Assembly (NCBI GenBank): GCA_949825025.1
Contig: OX463781.1
Location: 40,499,150 to 40,563,149 of the forward strand
DNA length: 64,000 nucleotides
Source: Siphlonurus alternatus
Taxonomy: Eukaryota > Arthropoda > Insecta > Ephemeroptera > Siphlonuridae
Reading direction: 5' to 3'
The translations under genes and the position numbers were made by a program. This document shows positions 37,888 through 52,343 of this stretch, piece after piece; the stretch's first letter is position 1, and every line of letters starts with the position of its first letter. The notes below the pieces were generated by a model. That model made no database searches. It was not told the origin of the DNA and saw only the letters and a program-made list of their open reading frames with translations.

Positions 37888-38713
37888 TTTTTTCGGTTTA
37901 TAACAACATTTAGCATTTTAAATATAAATTTCTCAAGCCATCAATAAATAATATTATAAAAATACAGGTGCATGGGTTTCTCAATTTATCATTATAAATA
38001 ATATTATAATACCTTGAAGTATATATTTTTATAACATACATGTAAAGAAGTCAGGTGATTTTAAATAATAGATAACGTACAAAATTTTCAAATTTAATTA
38101 TTAGTATTTTTTTTTAAATATTTCAAAGGGAAAATATACAATAGAATATTATATGCATGTATTTAATAATCCAAGATCTTCCTATGTATATGTATTTTAT
38201 TATAAGAAATCAATGATAAAATGTTTCAGTATATAATGAAAGCAATAGGATAGTACATGTTTTGTTTATACTACTACTGCATGATGTGGTGATTCTATGT
38301 AGTAGTCTTCTTGTGGTTTATCCTGTTTAAGATTCAGGTCATAGTTAACCCTCCTCCCTTCAAATGGGGGGGGGGGAGTTCCAAGCCAAAACTTTACCCT
38401 AACTTGCCCACTAACTAAGCGACATGCGACTATAGCAAATACAGATTCGTGCTTAGCTCGGCAAAATGCAAGCAAGCAAACAGCTATAGGTTTTATATTG
38501 CAACAAAAGAACCCAAATAGAAAGAATAAAATTATTTCCTTTTCTTTTTTTCTTTAAGTCCTTATATATTTCGTTGAAAAGGCGAAAATAGTTAGGATAA
38601 TAAAATTAAGGTTATAATTTTTATAAGCTGAAGGTAAAAGTGTAGTATTAAAATAAATTTTAATATTTTAATATATCACTATATATGATAAACATTAATT
38701 ATCCTAAATTATT
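37888..38713. other. AT-rich stretch
   Basis: Contains a G-run at about 38367-38377 within a small GC-richer patch. No gene recognised. Confidence 0.45.
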
Positions 38714-38847
38714 GGGCGCGATTCACGAAGAGAGTTATCCAGGTTTCTCACTAACCACGTTTGGCGTCATCGAATTAGACTGGCGCTAACCGCGGTTAGT
38801 GAGAAACCTGGATAACTTTCTGGATAACTCTTTCGTGAATCGCCTCC
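38714..38847. mobile_element. Fold-back MITE family A, copy 1
   Basis: Near-perfect inverted arms: GGGCGCGATTCACGAAGAGA and AGTTATCCAGGTTTCTCA on the left, with matching complements on the right. A short centre lies around 38775. Other copies are 42918-43116 and 52404-52536. Confidence 0.85.
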
Positions 38848-39011
38848 ATTATTTATAAATATTTAAATTAAATTTCTATCTGATTAGAACACAATATTAA
38901 TTAAAATTTAATAATATAATTTTATTTTCGTTTTAGAATTATTTTCTATATATATAAAATAGTATTTATTTTTAAAGATGTGCAACTGATATATGTCTAT
39001 ATATATATACA

Positions 39012-39096
<85 letters not shown>

Positions 39097-39699
39097 ATAT
39101 TATATAGAACATGTTGCTTAAGGGTAGGTGGGTTTTAGATTTTAGGGTGGGCTGAATGTCATGAGTGTATCCTTTAAAAGCTGGAGGCGAGTCACGCGAA
39201 ATGTTCGAATCTGTCATTGCTACGTGAAATAGACCAAGAGAGAGAGAGAGAGAGAGAGCTCTTTACTTCTATTAGCGACTGGCAGGAGGAGAGTCTCTCA
39301 TGTAGCAAATCTCCAACCAGCTTTTCGTGCTTCTTCTACTGGCCAAACTCAAGTCTAAAAGACGGGAATTGAGGGGAGTTGTGATCGGCTTTTTCAACCA
39401 TCATCCAGATGTCCAATTTATAAAATACTACTCAAGTTATTTCATGTGTGTATGCTCTCAATTTACTTCCATCAGTGTAAAGAAAAAAAATATATATTAT
39501 GATAATAAATTAAATTAAATTTGACTTTTGTGATGTAAGCTACTGCTTCGTGATGTATTATCACAATGTATTCGTGCACGTCACTGGTCATTAGCTACGT
39601 TTCAAGAGTTAGTTCACAAGAGAGCAATTGACTCTTAAAACTTCTTGAAAGTCGTATAAGTGATTACTGACCAGCATGCACGATCACTTTGGTGATTAT
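38848..39699. other. AT-rich DNA with AT and GA microsatellites
   Basis: AT array at 39010-39107, short GA array at 39238-39259, and complex sequence at 39110-39420 around it. A 63-codon frame at 39327-39518 has no motif. The stretch ends at the second gap. Confidence 0.45.
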
Positions 39700-39899
39700 N
39701 NNNNNNNNNNNNNNNNNNNNNNNNNNNNNNNNNNNNNNNNNNNNNNNNNNNNNNNNNNNNNNNNNNNNNNNNNNNNNNNNNNNNNNNNNNNNNNNNNNNN
39801 NNNNNNNNNNNNNNNNNNNNNNNNNNNNNNNNNNNNNNNNNNNNNNNNNNNNNNNNNNNNNNNNNNNNNNNNNNNNNNNNNNNNNNNNNNNNNNNNNNN
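39700..39899. other. Assembly gap of 200 N
   Basis: Exactly 200 unknown bases. A SINE fragment begins immediately after it. Confidence 0.98.
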
Positions 39900-39905
39900 A
39901 TGGTT

Positions 39906-40075
39906 AATTATTCAAAAAACCTCGTGCCAGAAGGTGATTAATAGCATACTCTATCAATTACTGACCTCCCTGATGAGGTTTCCATGATTCCCTTAGTCAC
40001 AACTAAGTGAATGCTAGGATGTGATAATAGACCATGGCCACCCTGGTAAAAAGAGACTCACCAAATTATATTAAT
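39906..40075 (+). mobile_element. SINE, copy 6 (5' part lost near the gap)
   Basis: The core at 39964-40000 reads CTGATGAGGTTTCC and CCCTTAGTCACAACTAAGTG, followed by AATGCTAGG and AGACCATGGCCACCCTGG as in other copies. The head may lie in the gap. Confidence 0.75.
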
Positions 40076-40084
40076 CAATACTAG

Positions 40085-40112
40085 GTCGGGTTCACGAAGA
40101 GAGTTCACTTGT
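40085..40112 (+). mobile_element. Possible terminal fragment of MITE family A
   Basis: GGTTCACGAAGAGAGTT matches one end of family A. No second arm is seen. Confidence 0.35.
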
Positions 40113-41621
<1,509 letters not shown>

Positions 41622-41793
41622 AATGGGGGGCATTCACAAAGCTCTTTAACCCCAACTTTAGCCCCAAGTTTTATCCCTGGTACTAAACATGGTGCTAAAC
41701 CAGGGGCTAACCATGTCTAGCTCCTCGTTTAGTACCAGGGATAAAACTTGGGGCTAAAGTTGGGGTTAAAGTGCTTTGTGAATGTCCCCCATT
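41622..41793. mobile_element. Fold-back MITE family B, copy 1
   Basis: Almost perfect palindrome of 172 bp. Ends are TAATGGGGGGCATTCAC and GTGAATGTCCCCCATTA. Arms include TTTAACCCCAACTTTAGCCC. A second copy at 42822-43200 is interrupted by a family A element. Confidence 0.88.
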
Positions 41794-42038
41794 ATAATTA
41801 TATCAAGCTAATATGTAAATTTTATTACTGTTTTACAGTATTGCATTTTTTTTAGATAATTTATTTGATTGATTTACTGAATAACAAAAAATAAGGTCAA
41901 AATTTTTTTGTTATAATGTCAATGTAAAATTACTTGAATTTAATTAAAAATTGTTACTATATGATGATATATTAAACTGCAGAAACAAAAAGATACGTTT
42001 TACTTTAACATTTTAAACCTTAATACTTTTAACACAGT
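41794..42038. other. AT-rich spacer
   Basis: I see nothing in it. Confidence 0.5.
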
Positions 42039-42475
<437 letters not shown>

Positions 42476-42821
42476 TTTGTTTGCTTGAAAACATCAATAA
42501 TTGTCCTTGTAATTTCAGGTGTATTGTAACTATAGCTGAAAATTGACAAAAAAAATAGTGTACGTTTCGTTTATTTGACAATTGTACATTAATGGATTTA
42601 CTGTAGTCAACATTTGAAATATACGCATGGAAAGACAGGCCACTGAAACTTCGAGAAAGTGACCATTGACTACAAAAAGAAGAGAGAACTGTGACACTTG
42701 AGATGTTGAATGCAGTAAATGTAAAATTTTCAAATATTCAAACTGTACATGTGTCCTATGCAACCTTCCATTTTTTATTCACACTGCACATCTGCACATA
42801 TTTAAGATAAAAGCGTGATAC

Positions 42822-43200
42822 TAAGGAGAACATTTGCAAAGCACTTTAACCCCTATGGCACTTTAGCCTCGATTTTTATCCCTGGTACTAAACATGGTGC
42901 TAAACCATAGACTAAATGGGCGTGATTCCCGAAGCAATTAGTCAGGTTTCTAACCACGTTTAACTTAACCACGTTCAACTTAACCACGTTTAACTTAACC
43001 ACGTTTAACTGAACCACGTTTAACTAGATGGTTTAACACGTAAAACAGGTATAGTTAAACATGGTTAAGCTAAACGTGGTTAGAAACCTGAATAACTTCT
43101 TCGTGAATCACACCCAACATGTTTAGCCTTTGGTTTAGCGCTAGGAATAAAAATCGAGTCTAAAGTAGGGGTTAAAGTACTTTGTAAATGTCCCCCATTA
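42822..43200. mobile_element. Fold-back MITE family B, copy 2 (interrupted)
   Basis: The right end ATGTCCCCCATTA and the arms TATCCCTGGTACTAAACATG and TAAAAATCGAGTCTAAAG match copy 1. The two halves (42822-42917 and 43117-43200) flank a complete family A element. The left terminal bases are decayed. Confidence 0.85.
42918..43116. mobile_element. Fold-back MITE family A, copy 2 (nested in family B)
   Basis: Ends are GGGCGTGATTCCCGAAG and TTCGTGAATCACACCC. It sits near the middle of the family B copy. The left arm contains five tandem copies of a 15-base unit, AACCACGTTTAACTT (42952-43026), an expansion absent from the other family A copies. Confidence 0.85.
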
Positions 43201-44111
43201 TGTACTGTACTGAATATTTTTAATGTAAGACTATATTTTCCCAATCTTTAGTTCATTTCCTTCAAAATTTGCAATAAAATATGCATTAAAATTTTAGCTT
43301 AAAAATAATCATCATTAATACTAGAGTTAAGTAAATATAATTGAAAAAAGTTACTTTAATTCCTATTGTATATATCATATCTTATCTTAAATATGACGTA
43401 AAAATTGAATAATATCCTTTTCTACATTGTATACAATATATTACTGTCATACATATATTATATATTCACTTATATACATACATATCTCACCCTCGTATTA
43501 TATAATATTGATATCGATATCTATATATAATATAATCTGTTAATAAATATTTAAAACAATTTTCTAAACCCTTCAACAATAATACACTTTGTCACCTTCA
43601 TATAAAATATAAAAATATTTATAAAATTAAAATTAGATATATTATAGTTTAGTTCAATTGTTATTAAGTTTTAGTATATCAATTTCTATGAATGGGGAGA
43701 GTTAAGTCTATCCTAACTCATGTTACATCATAGGGGTTGAGATTTCCGCATTAACTGTGGTCCCCCGTTGAGGCAGATCATTGGAGGGAAGGGGGGGGGA
43801 GGTCGCAGATGTCCGCTCTCAGCATCTCTCCCTATGGACCAGCACATCTCATCATTGAATCCTCAAGAGCAACGTGCTTGGATAGAAAAGGAAAATAAAC
43901 CCTCTCTTCCTACCTTATACGTCTTGTTTTATTGCATACTTTTCTTTTGTTTTTTTATCAAAGGATAATTTTTTTTAAACATAAAATTTATACATAAAAA
44001 GTACAAAGAGCTTCGTATAAAAAAATTTATAAATAATAAAAAAAGTCAAAAGACTTCGTTTAGATACGTTATAAATATTGATTAAAGAAAATATTCAATT
44101 TTGAAATGGTT
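43201..44111. other. AT-rich stretch with one complex patch
   Basis: 43685-43920 is GC-richer (GGAAGGGGGGGGGAGG, then TCTCAGCATCTCTCCC). A 66-codon frame crosses it without a recognisable motif. Confidence 0.4.
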
Positions 44112-44364
44112 TATCATTAGTCGTCCAGAATAATGAGGTATCTTTCTACCATGATTTCGTTGCAATAATGAACTATACATGTTATTTCAAGTGAGTGCAA
44201 ATATATATGAGCTTTATTTTATATTACTATAATAAATTTATATGACTATACTTTATATCACACATTATGTACAGCTCATAATTGCGCTCACCTGAAATAG
44301 CATTAATGCAACTAAATCATAGTAAGCAGAAGATAGCTCATTATTACAGATGATGAACGATATA
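44112..44364. mobile_element. MITE with CGTCCCTCGTC ends, copy 4 (decayed)
   Basis: Arms contain AATGAGGTATC, ATGATTTCGTTGCAATAATG and, on the right, CTCATAATTGCGCTCACCTG followed by AAATAGC and AGATAGCTCATTATT. The termini are degraded (TCGTCCAGAATAATG; right end GATGAACGATA). Confidence 0.7.
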
Positions 44365-44531
44365 TATTATAACAGAACAACTGCAATTGCATTTTAAACC
44401 TTAATTTATTAATTGTATTTACGTAAGTTGTATATACAAACAACAATATAAAATAATAGGACATTTTAAACTTCGTATTTCCGCTACACCATTTTTGTGC
44501 CTATATTATAGTCAAAGAATCTATATTTAAA

Positions 44532-44966
<435 letters not shown>

Positions 44967-45017
44967 TAAATTATATTTATAGATATAATTATATTATTAT
45001 AATTATTATTATTATTA

Positions 45018-45545
45018 TTATATATTTTAATAGAAATGAATACTAGTTGTTAATTACTACTTTATATTATAATCATTGTTCATAATCAATAAATAACAAG
45101 ATTAATTTATATATTACTATATTGAAATTTCATTTCAATTTTCACAAGAAATATAATTTTGATTAAAACTTATTGAAGTTTTAATCAAAATTATATTTCT
45201 TGTGAAACTTGAAATGAAATTTCAATATAGTAATATATAAATTAATCTTGTTATTTATTGATTATGAACAATGATTATAATATAAAGTAGTAATTAACAA
45301 CTAGTATTCATTTCTATTAAAATATATAATATGACTAGATATTAATATCTAGTCATATTACATATTTTAATAGAAATGAATACTAGTTGTTAATTATTAC
45401 TTTATATTATAATCATTGTTCATAATCAATAAATAACAAGATTAATTTATACAATACTATATTGACATTTCATTTCAATTTTCACAAGAAATGTAATTTT
45501 AATTAAAACTTCAATTACATGTGTTTTCAATTAACTCACAAGTTA
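45018..45545. repeat. Three-unit alternating palindrome
   Basis: A unit of about 155-165 bases occurs plus (45018-45173), minus (45174-45340), plus (45347-45513 and on to about 45540). The first two arms differ by about one base in 150 and meet at ACTTATTGAAGT. The second and third meet at ATGACTAGATATTAATATCT (plus AGTCAT). The third unit differs from the first at about six positions and extends further. A diverged single copy lies at 49128-49292. Confidence 0.88.
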
Positions 45546-46770
45546 CAAAGGCTGCAATATGAAGAACATATACATGCATGTTATTACAGTGACCTCATTA
45601 TTAACTATACATGGTGACCGACGCACCTGTCGGGTATGCAGAAATGTCAATACCTGCATGATGATAATAATGTAGTTGTGCCACTCCCATAACAATTTCA
45701 GTCTGCATTCAATATCCTCATGCACATCCCAGGGGAATACATACAGCATCTAATAATTTTTAATTAACATTACTATTGTGATTAACTGCACAGAGGAAAA
45801 AATTGCAGCTGAATAATCCCGAGTTGAAAATAAATTTCATATTTTATTCGCTATTAAGTTCTCTCCTCGTCTAATTCTCTCTTATTTTGCACCATTTTAG
45901 AAGAAAAAGGAAGATATTACGTATTCTGTCCTCTTATTGAGTAAAATTCGTTAGAAATGTTGTCTCCATTTCATCCTCACTTTGAGCGCCGAAGAAATAA
46001 TGTTGTTGTTTTTTTTTATGTAAAAAGACATTATAAGATTAGGTTTAGAATTAAGCCGGGTAAAGGATGAGTTAAAGACGTAATTTTTCAAATCGGTATA
46101 TTTTAAAATTAAATTTGATTTATATTACAGTTTATAATTTTTAGAGGCTAATTAGTAAATTAATAGAAAGTATTTGGCATGTAATTCCTAAATTAGAATT
46201 GGTAAAAAAAATATCAGTCCTGAAAATGGCTCACTCAGTATTAAATGATAAATTAAGTGTATTTTCTTTTTATTTATTTATTTTTTTTTATATATACTAA
46301 AATTATTTTTTAGGTAAATGATACATTATTAAAATGTGAAAATTGTCCGTTATTGTTACTGACTAAAGGTAATTTAATAATCTCATTCCCATGTTTTTAA
46401 ATACATCATTTTGTTACATCAGAATTATAAGGAAAATAAAATAAATTTCTCTTTTATATTTAATTTTAAAGTTAAATTTAGAAGTTTAGAAATTTGTTTT
46501 TGATAAGAAAAGCTCAACGTTGTATTAAATTTTAATCCATATGTCAAAGAAATTATACGCAATATGGTTATGTTTAAAGACATTATATAAATAGTATCTC
46601 CTCACTTATTAATAAATGTTTAAATTCTAAATTATTTTTAATAATTAACTACTTTTATAGTGTACATGTCTTCTTTGATCCAGATTTTTAATTTAATTTA
46701 TAAAAAGATATAAAAAAACTAGAAATTGCATGTAAATTTTTAATTTGTAATTTAAGCCACTCAAAAAGTA
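45546..46770. other. Mixed then AT-rich stretch
   Basis: 45546-46000 has moderate complexity (ACGCACCTGTCGGGTATGC at about 45614). No gene recognised. Confidence 0.45.
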
Positions 46771-48830
46771 GCATGGTGTAGGGATGGGCAATATCGAGCA
46801 TATATTCGATATTATTCGTATTCACAATATATTCATATACATTCGATATTCGTATTACAATATAGTCAGAGAATTCGATATCATATTCGTTTAATCATAT
46901 TCATATTCGAAAAAGCTAAATATTGCGGATTGCAATATAACGAATGACGATATAATCATATGAATCGTTATTCTTATTCCAATATATTGCTCTAAAAACA
47001 CTGCAACTTTTTGCTCCCAAATACGTGTAGTTCATAAGTTAATTTAATAAAATAAAATAATAATAGCAATTAAATTAAAATATAGGATATATAATATTTT
47101 TAAATAAAACTTAAAAATTTAAAAAAATAAATTGGGATGTTTAAATAACTAATACTGTATGCATATTATATACAGCATATGTGATGTATGCATATAAATA
47201 AATACATAATATAAATGTATAATAATATGTACTGTATGCATCATGGATCTATAATGCGTACTGTAATCATAAAATATGCATACTGTAATTGCATACCGTA
47301 TTATTAAAATAATGATATGCAACATGCAGTATACATTTATATATAGTATAGTAGGTCTGTTCATAAACTCGAAACTGCATCGTCTACATGGCACCCAATT
47401 TCCTTATATATAATATATTATAGTTACATACGATATTTAACATGCATATATATGCTGCAGTTCAGAGATCTCGCTTTTATATATGGTTTGGCCGCATATT
47501 AATTCAAGGGGGTGTGGTTTTGGCTCAACAGCTCAAAGATATTTTTGCATATAATATGCAATGTGTATAATATGCCTTCTATAATGTGCTGTACTGATGC
47601 AGTATATACGTGCATCATCTATTAATTAATGATGGCGATCGAGTTTTAAGTCGAGGCCCTATAGCTGCAAGTCTTTTGTATTAGATAGGTTGCATTAAAA
47701 TTAAAAGGGGGGGCCGGCCAGCAGGGCCAATAATTCCGAGATCTCAATTAATTTATCAACTGAGATTCATCGCCTTAAAAAAAAAAATGAAAATGTTTAA
47801 CACCATTACATGCATTAATTAAAGTGCATAATAATTATTAAATAATAAGCCGGCCAGCATAATATAATATACGCCGCGTTTTTAGAGGAGCGTGGACATG
47901 GATTGACAATAATAATACTGTATGATACATGCATACTGTACGTAAATATAATATACATTATGCATGCACCTGTATTACCTGGCATATAATATGAATACAC
48001 CGTGATCGAGGTTTAATTGTATTATAGAGACGGCCGACCACGAATATCTGCAAGCCATGGAAGCCTATATAAAAATATATATAGCTGCTCGTATTATAAA
48101 TAAAATTTCAACTGTACTATATTACACATATGCATGAGAGACGCATGCATGCAATCAGTAACACCTTTAATTTCTTTTCATCATTGTGAAATATATTAAT
48201 ATCAAATAATAATAAGAGTATTAAGACATATATTATGCAACTGTCTTAATTTGCTACACTATAGAAACAAAAAAATCATATATCATTTTTCGAACAGAAA
48301 AAAAAGGGAAATATATCATTCGCGGCTTGGAAACGTTATATAAATTAATTTGCGTTGCATGCACTCAAAATTATTCGTAAAATAATCTATTATTGCAATA
48401 TTTACCGAATATATTATTCATTGCAATATCATTCACTTTTGTGCTGCACTCAGACGGCAATGTAAGGAAGCGTTATCGTAAAAAAATCAAACATTCGTTA
48501 TAATATTATTTCAATATATTATTATCTGAATATTCAATATCATTCGCATTGTGCTGCACCCAGACGACAATATAAGGAAGCGTTATCGTAAAAAATTCGA
48601 ACATTCGTTATTCCATATCAAATAGCAAGGATTTGCTTTGTGCTGCACTCTGGCGTCAATGTACGGAAGCGTTATCATAAAATAACATTCGTTATTCGTA
48701 AAAGCGAATTCTATATTCGATATCACGTATTGTATCGTATTGGCCAGTATTCGATAAATTCGCAATACCAATACTTCAAGAATTCGATACTCCAAATATT
48801 GTTATTGTATTGCCCATCCCTAGCATGGTG
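46771..48830. mobile_element. hAT-type non-autonomous DNA transposon with 8-bp target duplication
   Basis: The element is 46779-48822 (2,044 bp). Terminal inverted repeats begin TAGGGATGGGCAATA, a hAT-type terminus. The 8-bp target duplication GCATGGTG is perfect at 46771-46778 and 48823-48830. Subterminal regions are dense in ATTCG and CGATAT motifs. Near the right end, GTGCTGCACTCAGACGGCAA with a shared TAAGGAAGCGTTATCG block occurs three times (from 48441, 48551 and 48640). No transposase frame is present, so it needs a hAT transposase from elsewhere. The interior (about 47140-48380) has a different word usage, with frequent TGCATG and GGCCGGCC. Confidence 0.9.
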
Positions 48831-49127
48831 CATTTTTAACATTTATACGGAAGAGTAGCTTTGATTTTTTTAAAATTTATTTACGGTATATGCTCGATCT
48901 ATATTTTGTTATCAGAAACAAAATTAAAATTATATTTTAAATATATAGAAATAACAAGATGACTGTTAGATTGAATCAATATAATCTATTTTGCAAAGTT
49001 CGGAAAAAAATACGTAGTTTTAACATCGTCAGTACAGTATCACTCTATTTATTTAAATTTATTGAAATGAAAAACAATGTTTTATTGAATTTTTAATAAA
49101 AATAATAAAAAATAATTACATTATAAT
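48831..49127. other. AT-rich spacer
   Basis: I see nothing in it. Confidence 0.5.
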
Positions 49128-49292
49128 ATACATTTTATTAGAACTGAATGCTAATTTTTAATTAGTTTATTATGTAATCATTGTATTATAATTTATAATC
49201 AATAAATAATATCATTAATTTATATAATACTATTGACATTTCCTTTCAAAAGATAATTTTAATTATAATTTCAATTAACAGAACTCACAATA
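49128..49292 (+). repeat. Diverged single copy of the palindrome unit
   Basis: Shares the order ATTTTATTAGAACTGAATGC, TAATCATTG, TAATCAATAAATAATA and GACATTTCCTTTCA with the unit at 45353 and ends in CAATTAACAGAACTCACAA like that copy's extension. This shows the unit is a dispersed repeat and not only a local duplication. Confidence 0.7.
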
Positions 49293-50370
49293 TCTCTATT
49301 ACATACAAATTAAGGGTACATTATGAATTATGAATGATACATAATAGTTTTTTTTTTTTAAAGATCAAAATCACATTTATGATCACCACACATTATTATT
49401 CTTGATTTTGTAATCATATATATTTTTTTTAAATATACATATTTTTTACAACATTCTGCTTGAAGACAAAATTTTCCCTCATAATATTCTTGCTGACTAG
49501 AGTTTTGATCTTCGAGGCATAACGAATGAACCCCTAGGCGTTTGTCGGGCTCCTTCTATACCAACCATGGTGCCTAAAGCATGGGAAGTGTTATAGCTAG
49601 CTCTTCTATACTATATACATTATAGCCAGAAAGCTTGAGAGAGCTAGGGAGTGGTGGTGCTGCTGAAATGATGGTAGTGGTATGGAGTGGGTTGTTGGGA
49701 AGTAGAGGGTACAAACTCTTCTCTTGGTTGGCATAGTCTCTGAGTAATAAGTGTAAGGGGTGAGAGAAATAAGGGCAAAAGAGTATAAAGCAAAAGCATA
49801 GATGAAATACGAAAGAAGAAGAGATTGAAGTATATTTATATAGTAACCTAACTTAATATTGTACAATGTTTTCATATAAGAAATTATACTAGTAGTAGTA
49901 CAAATTTACTTGGGTTATCATATAATGTAAAGAGTAGAAGTTTTTTTATGGTAAAAAACAATGGCTTAAAGAAGGATGAAAAAAAAAAAAAAAAAAAGCT
50001 TTCATGTATACGATATAGTTTGGCTTGTATATAGGGTTGCGTGTATTATACTTAAGTTTTGGGGAGTGCGTGAGAGGTTAAGGGGGTAACTTTTTGATGA
50101 TGGTTAAACATAGGAGTAATGAGTTCACTGTAGAACCACTAGGCCATGAAGAAGTCACAAGAATGTAACAATTTCTCTCCCCTTCTTTTCTCATCATCTT
50201 TGTGTGTGTGTTAAAGATGATAACGTAATCAGTAGAAAAAGAGAAAATCTCATTTTATTTATTATTTTTTTTTTAACTAATCCCTGTTGTGTACTGGTCA
50301 ATAAATAATTTCACGGTGAACCCGACCTATAGTAGCATTGCTTAGGTTATTATTATTTTTTTTTACGTCT
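49293..50370. other. AT-rich stretch with complex patches
   Basis: 49490-49760 is GC-richer and G/T-rich (GGGAGTGGTGGTGCTGCTG). An 18-A run is near 49979-49996. No gene recognised. Confidence 0.4.
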
Positions 50371-50572
50371 TTAAACCAAGGTGTTTATGGTATATCAATC
50401 CAATCCAGCATAACCCTAGTTATGACTGAGGGAAACATGGAAACCTCAGTCAGAATGGTCGGAAATTTATAGAGAATGTTATCAATGCACGAGTGGCTTA
50501 TTTAGCTATAATTGTCATGATTTTAAAAGGTCCTGTGGTACCTAGGATCGAACTCAAGACTTCCCGATTATG
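50371..50572 (-). mobile_element. SINE, copy 7
   Basis: The plus strand carries the core in reverse (50422-50459: ACTGAGGGAAACATGGAAAC, then CTCAGTCAGAATGG) and the B-box complement GGATCGAACTC at 50545-50555, followed by AAGACTTCCCGATTATGG from the anticodon-arm region. The 3' region is missing. Confidence 0.8.
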
Positions 50573-50649
50573 GTTTTTTTTACAGGAATACACACCTAAG
50601 AGTTTACAGCTCGCGGCGGGGTAGTGAATGGGGATAAAGTTGATGGGAA

Positions 50650-50765
50650 AGAATGGTGGCCACGGCCTGTTACGCGTCCCAGAATTCGCTAAGGTGAGAC
50701 TGAATGAACCGTGGAAAACCTGTCAGGACGAACATCTCTTCTGTTTATCAATGGACTATAAAGTG
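50650..50765 (-). mobile_element. SINE, copy 8 (diverged core fragment)
   Basis: ATGAACCGTGGAAAACC, TGTCAGGACGAACATC and, before them, GGTGGCCACGGCCTGT match the core and its 3' neighbour in reverse (compare AGACCATGGCCACC in copy 6). Diverged but ordered. It lies close to copy 7 in the same orientation. Confidence 0.55.
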
Positions 50766-51577
50766 ATGTGTTAAGTCTGGGGAACCACAAAAAATTGCAT
50801 CAAGAATTGAATACCCCTGTATCTGGCTATTTTAATTATTATATGGTTACGAATAAAAATATGTATGAGCTCATTTTCTCTGCATTTTCCCTTTTTTATG
50901 TTTTAAAAAAGTCTTTAGATCAAAAGGCATGCTTTTAATGTGACATGAATATATAAAAGCTTAAGGTTATTTTTATTATACTGCAGTCTAAGTAATATAT
51001 GTAAAATATGACATGCACAAAAGTGCAAATGTCACTTCTTGTTTTGTATAAAATATCATGGCAATAAGAGCTAAAATGTTATATTACATAGAATACAAAT
51101 TTTAACAAAAATATTAATGCATTAAAAGTTCCCGCCTGCTGTTAAAAAAAAATGTAAAATAAGTTCTTAATATTTAGAAGCACTTGAAGTTTTTACATAA
51201 ACAAAAATCATATCTCCAATTTTAGATGGATAAAATGTACATACACAACATATAAAGCACTTTATTAATACAAATGTATATACATAAAGTAATATTACAT
51301 AATGTTGCATGAGTATATATTCTGCACGTATACATCATACATAAATAATCAAAGCATGAAACCATGACACAAAGTACTCGTATAATATTAATTTTTTTCT
51401 TCTGGTTTCATTCTGTATTCTTTCACTTATATATTTAATTTTTATTATTATGAACATAGGAAGGATAGAGAGAAATATATAGAGGGAGAGAGAAAAAGAG
51501 GGGATAGAGACTGGGAGAGAGGTACAGAGAAAGAGAGAGAGGGATACCAGTTAACTTCGAAAATCGGTATATGAGGA

Positions 51578-51581
<4 letters not shown>
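50766..51581. other. AT-rich stretch ending in purine-rich DNA
   Basis: 51470-51581 is GA-rich and imperfect. I see no gene. Confidence 0.5.

Positions 51582-51671
<90 letters not shown>
51582..51671 (+). repeat. (GA)n microsatellite
   Basis: About 90 bases of pure GA. Ser-Leu frames on the minus strand are artefacts. Confidence 0.95.
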
Positions 51672-51674
<3 letters not shown>

Positions 51675-52343
51675 AGATTCATACAGATAGACAGCAGCAG
51701 TACCGTTTTGATCACGTACGAAGTTTACGTTCACGAAGAGAACGTAAAGCGAGAAGTGACTGCTGGCGTGCGAATGGAAGCTAAGAGAAGGAGAGAAGGG
51801 AGAGGAGGGGGTAGAAGATAAAAGCTTATATTCATCTCTAAAAAGAGAAGTAGTTCGTCTATGGGACTAAGGAAGAGCGTCATGCACGTATAGTCATAGT
51901 AAGAGAGAGAGAGAGAGAGTCTCTTCTCTTTGTCTGGGTCCGATAAGAAGCCTCTAGGGAGCGAGATACGATGTATGGGAGAGAGAGACGAAGCCCGCAT
52001 ATAAGGCACTGAATAATGCAAAGAGGTACTTAGAAGTCGCGGTTGTGGTGACTAGATGGTGTGATGCTGAAAGAGAAAGCACGAGAGATATTGTATAAGA
52101 TGAGCCATAAGAGACAGTAATAGAAATTAGATGGTTTTCACGAGGTTTCTCATATTAACAATTACTATTATGTTCTCTCCAGATTTACTAAAATTGTTAT
52201 TATATTCTGTATTATTAATTGTTTCAAACTAATGTTTGTATCACATGAGGTAAAGTTGTGAAAGGGGAAATTTTTCAAATACAACCGCTTAAATATTTAT
52301 GTAACAAAATTATGTGTTAAGAAGACATGTAAAATTATCTCAC

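Noticed and set aside
42952..43026. A CRISPR-like array
   Set aside because: Five contiguous 15-base units without spacers, inside a eukaryotic MITE. It is a plain tandem repeat.
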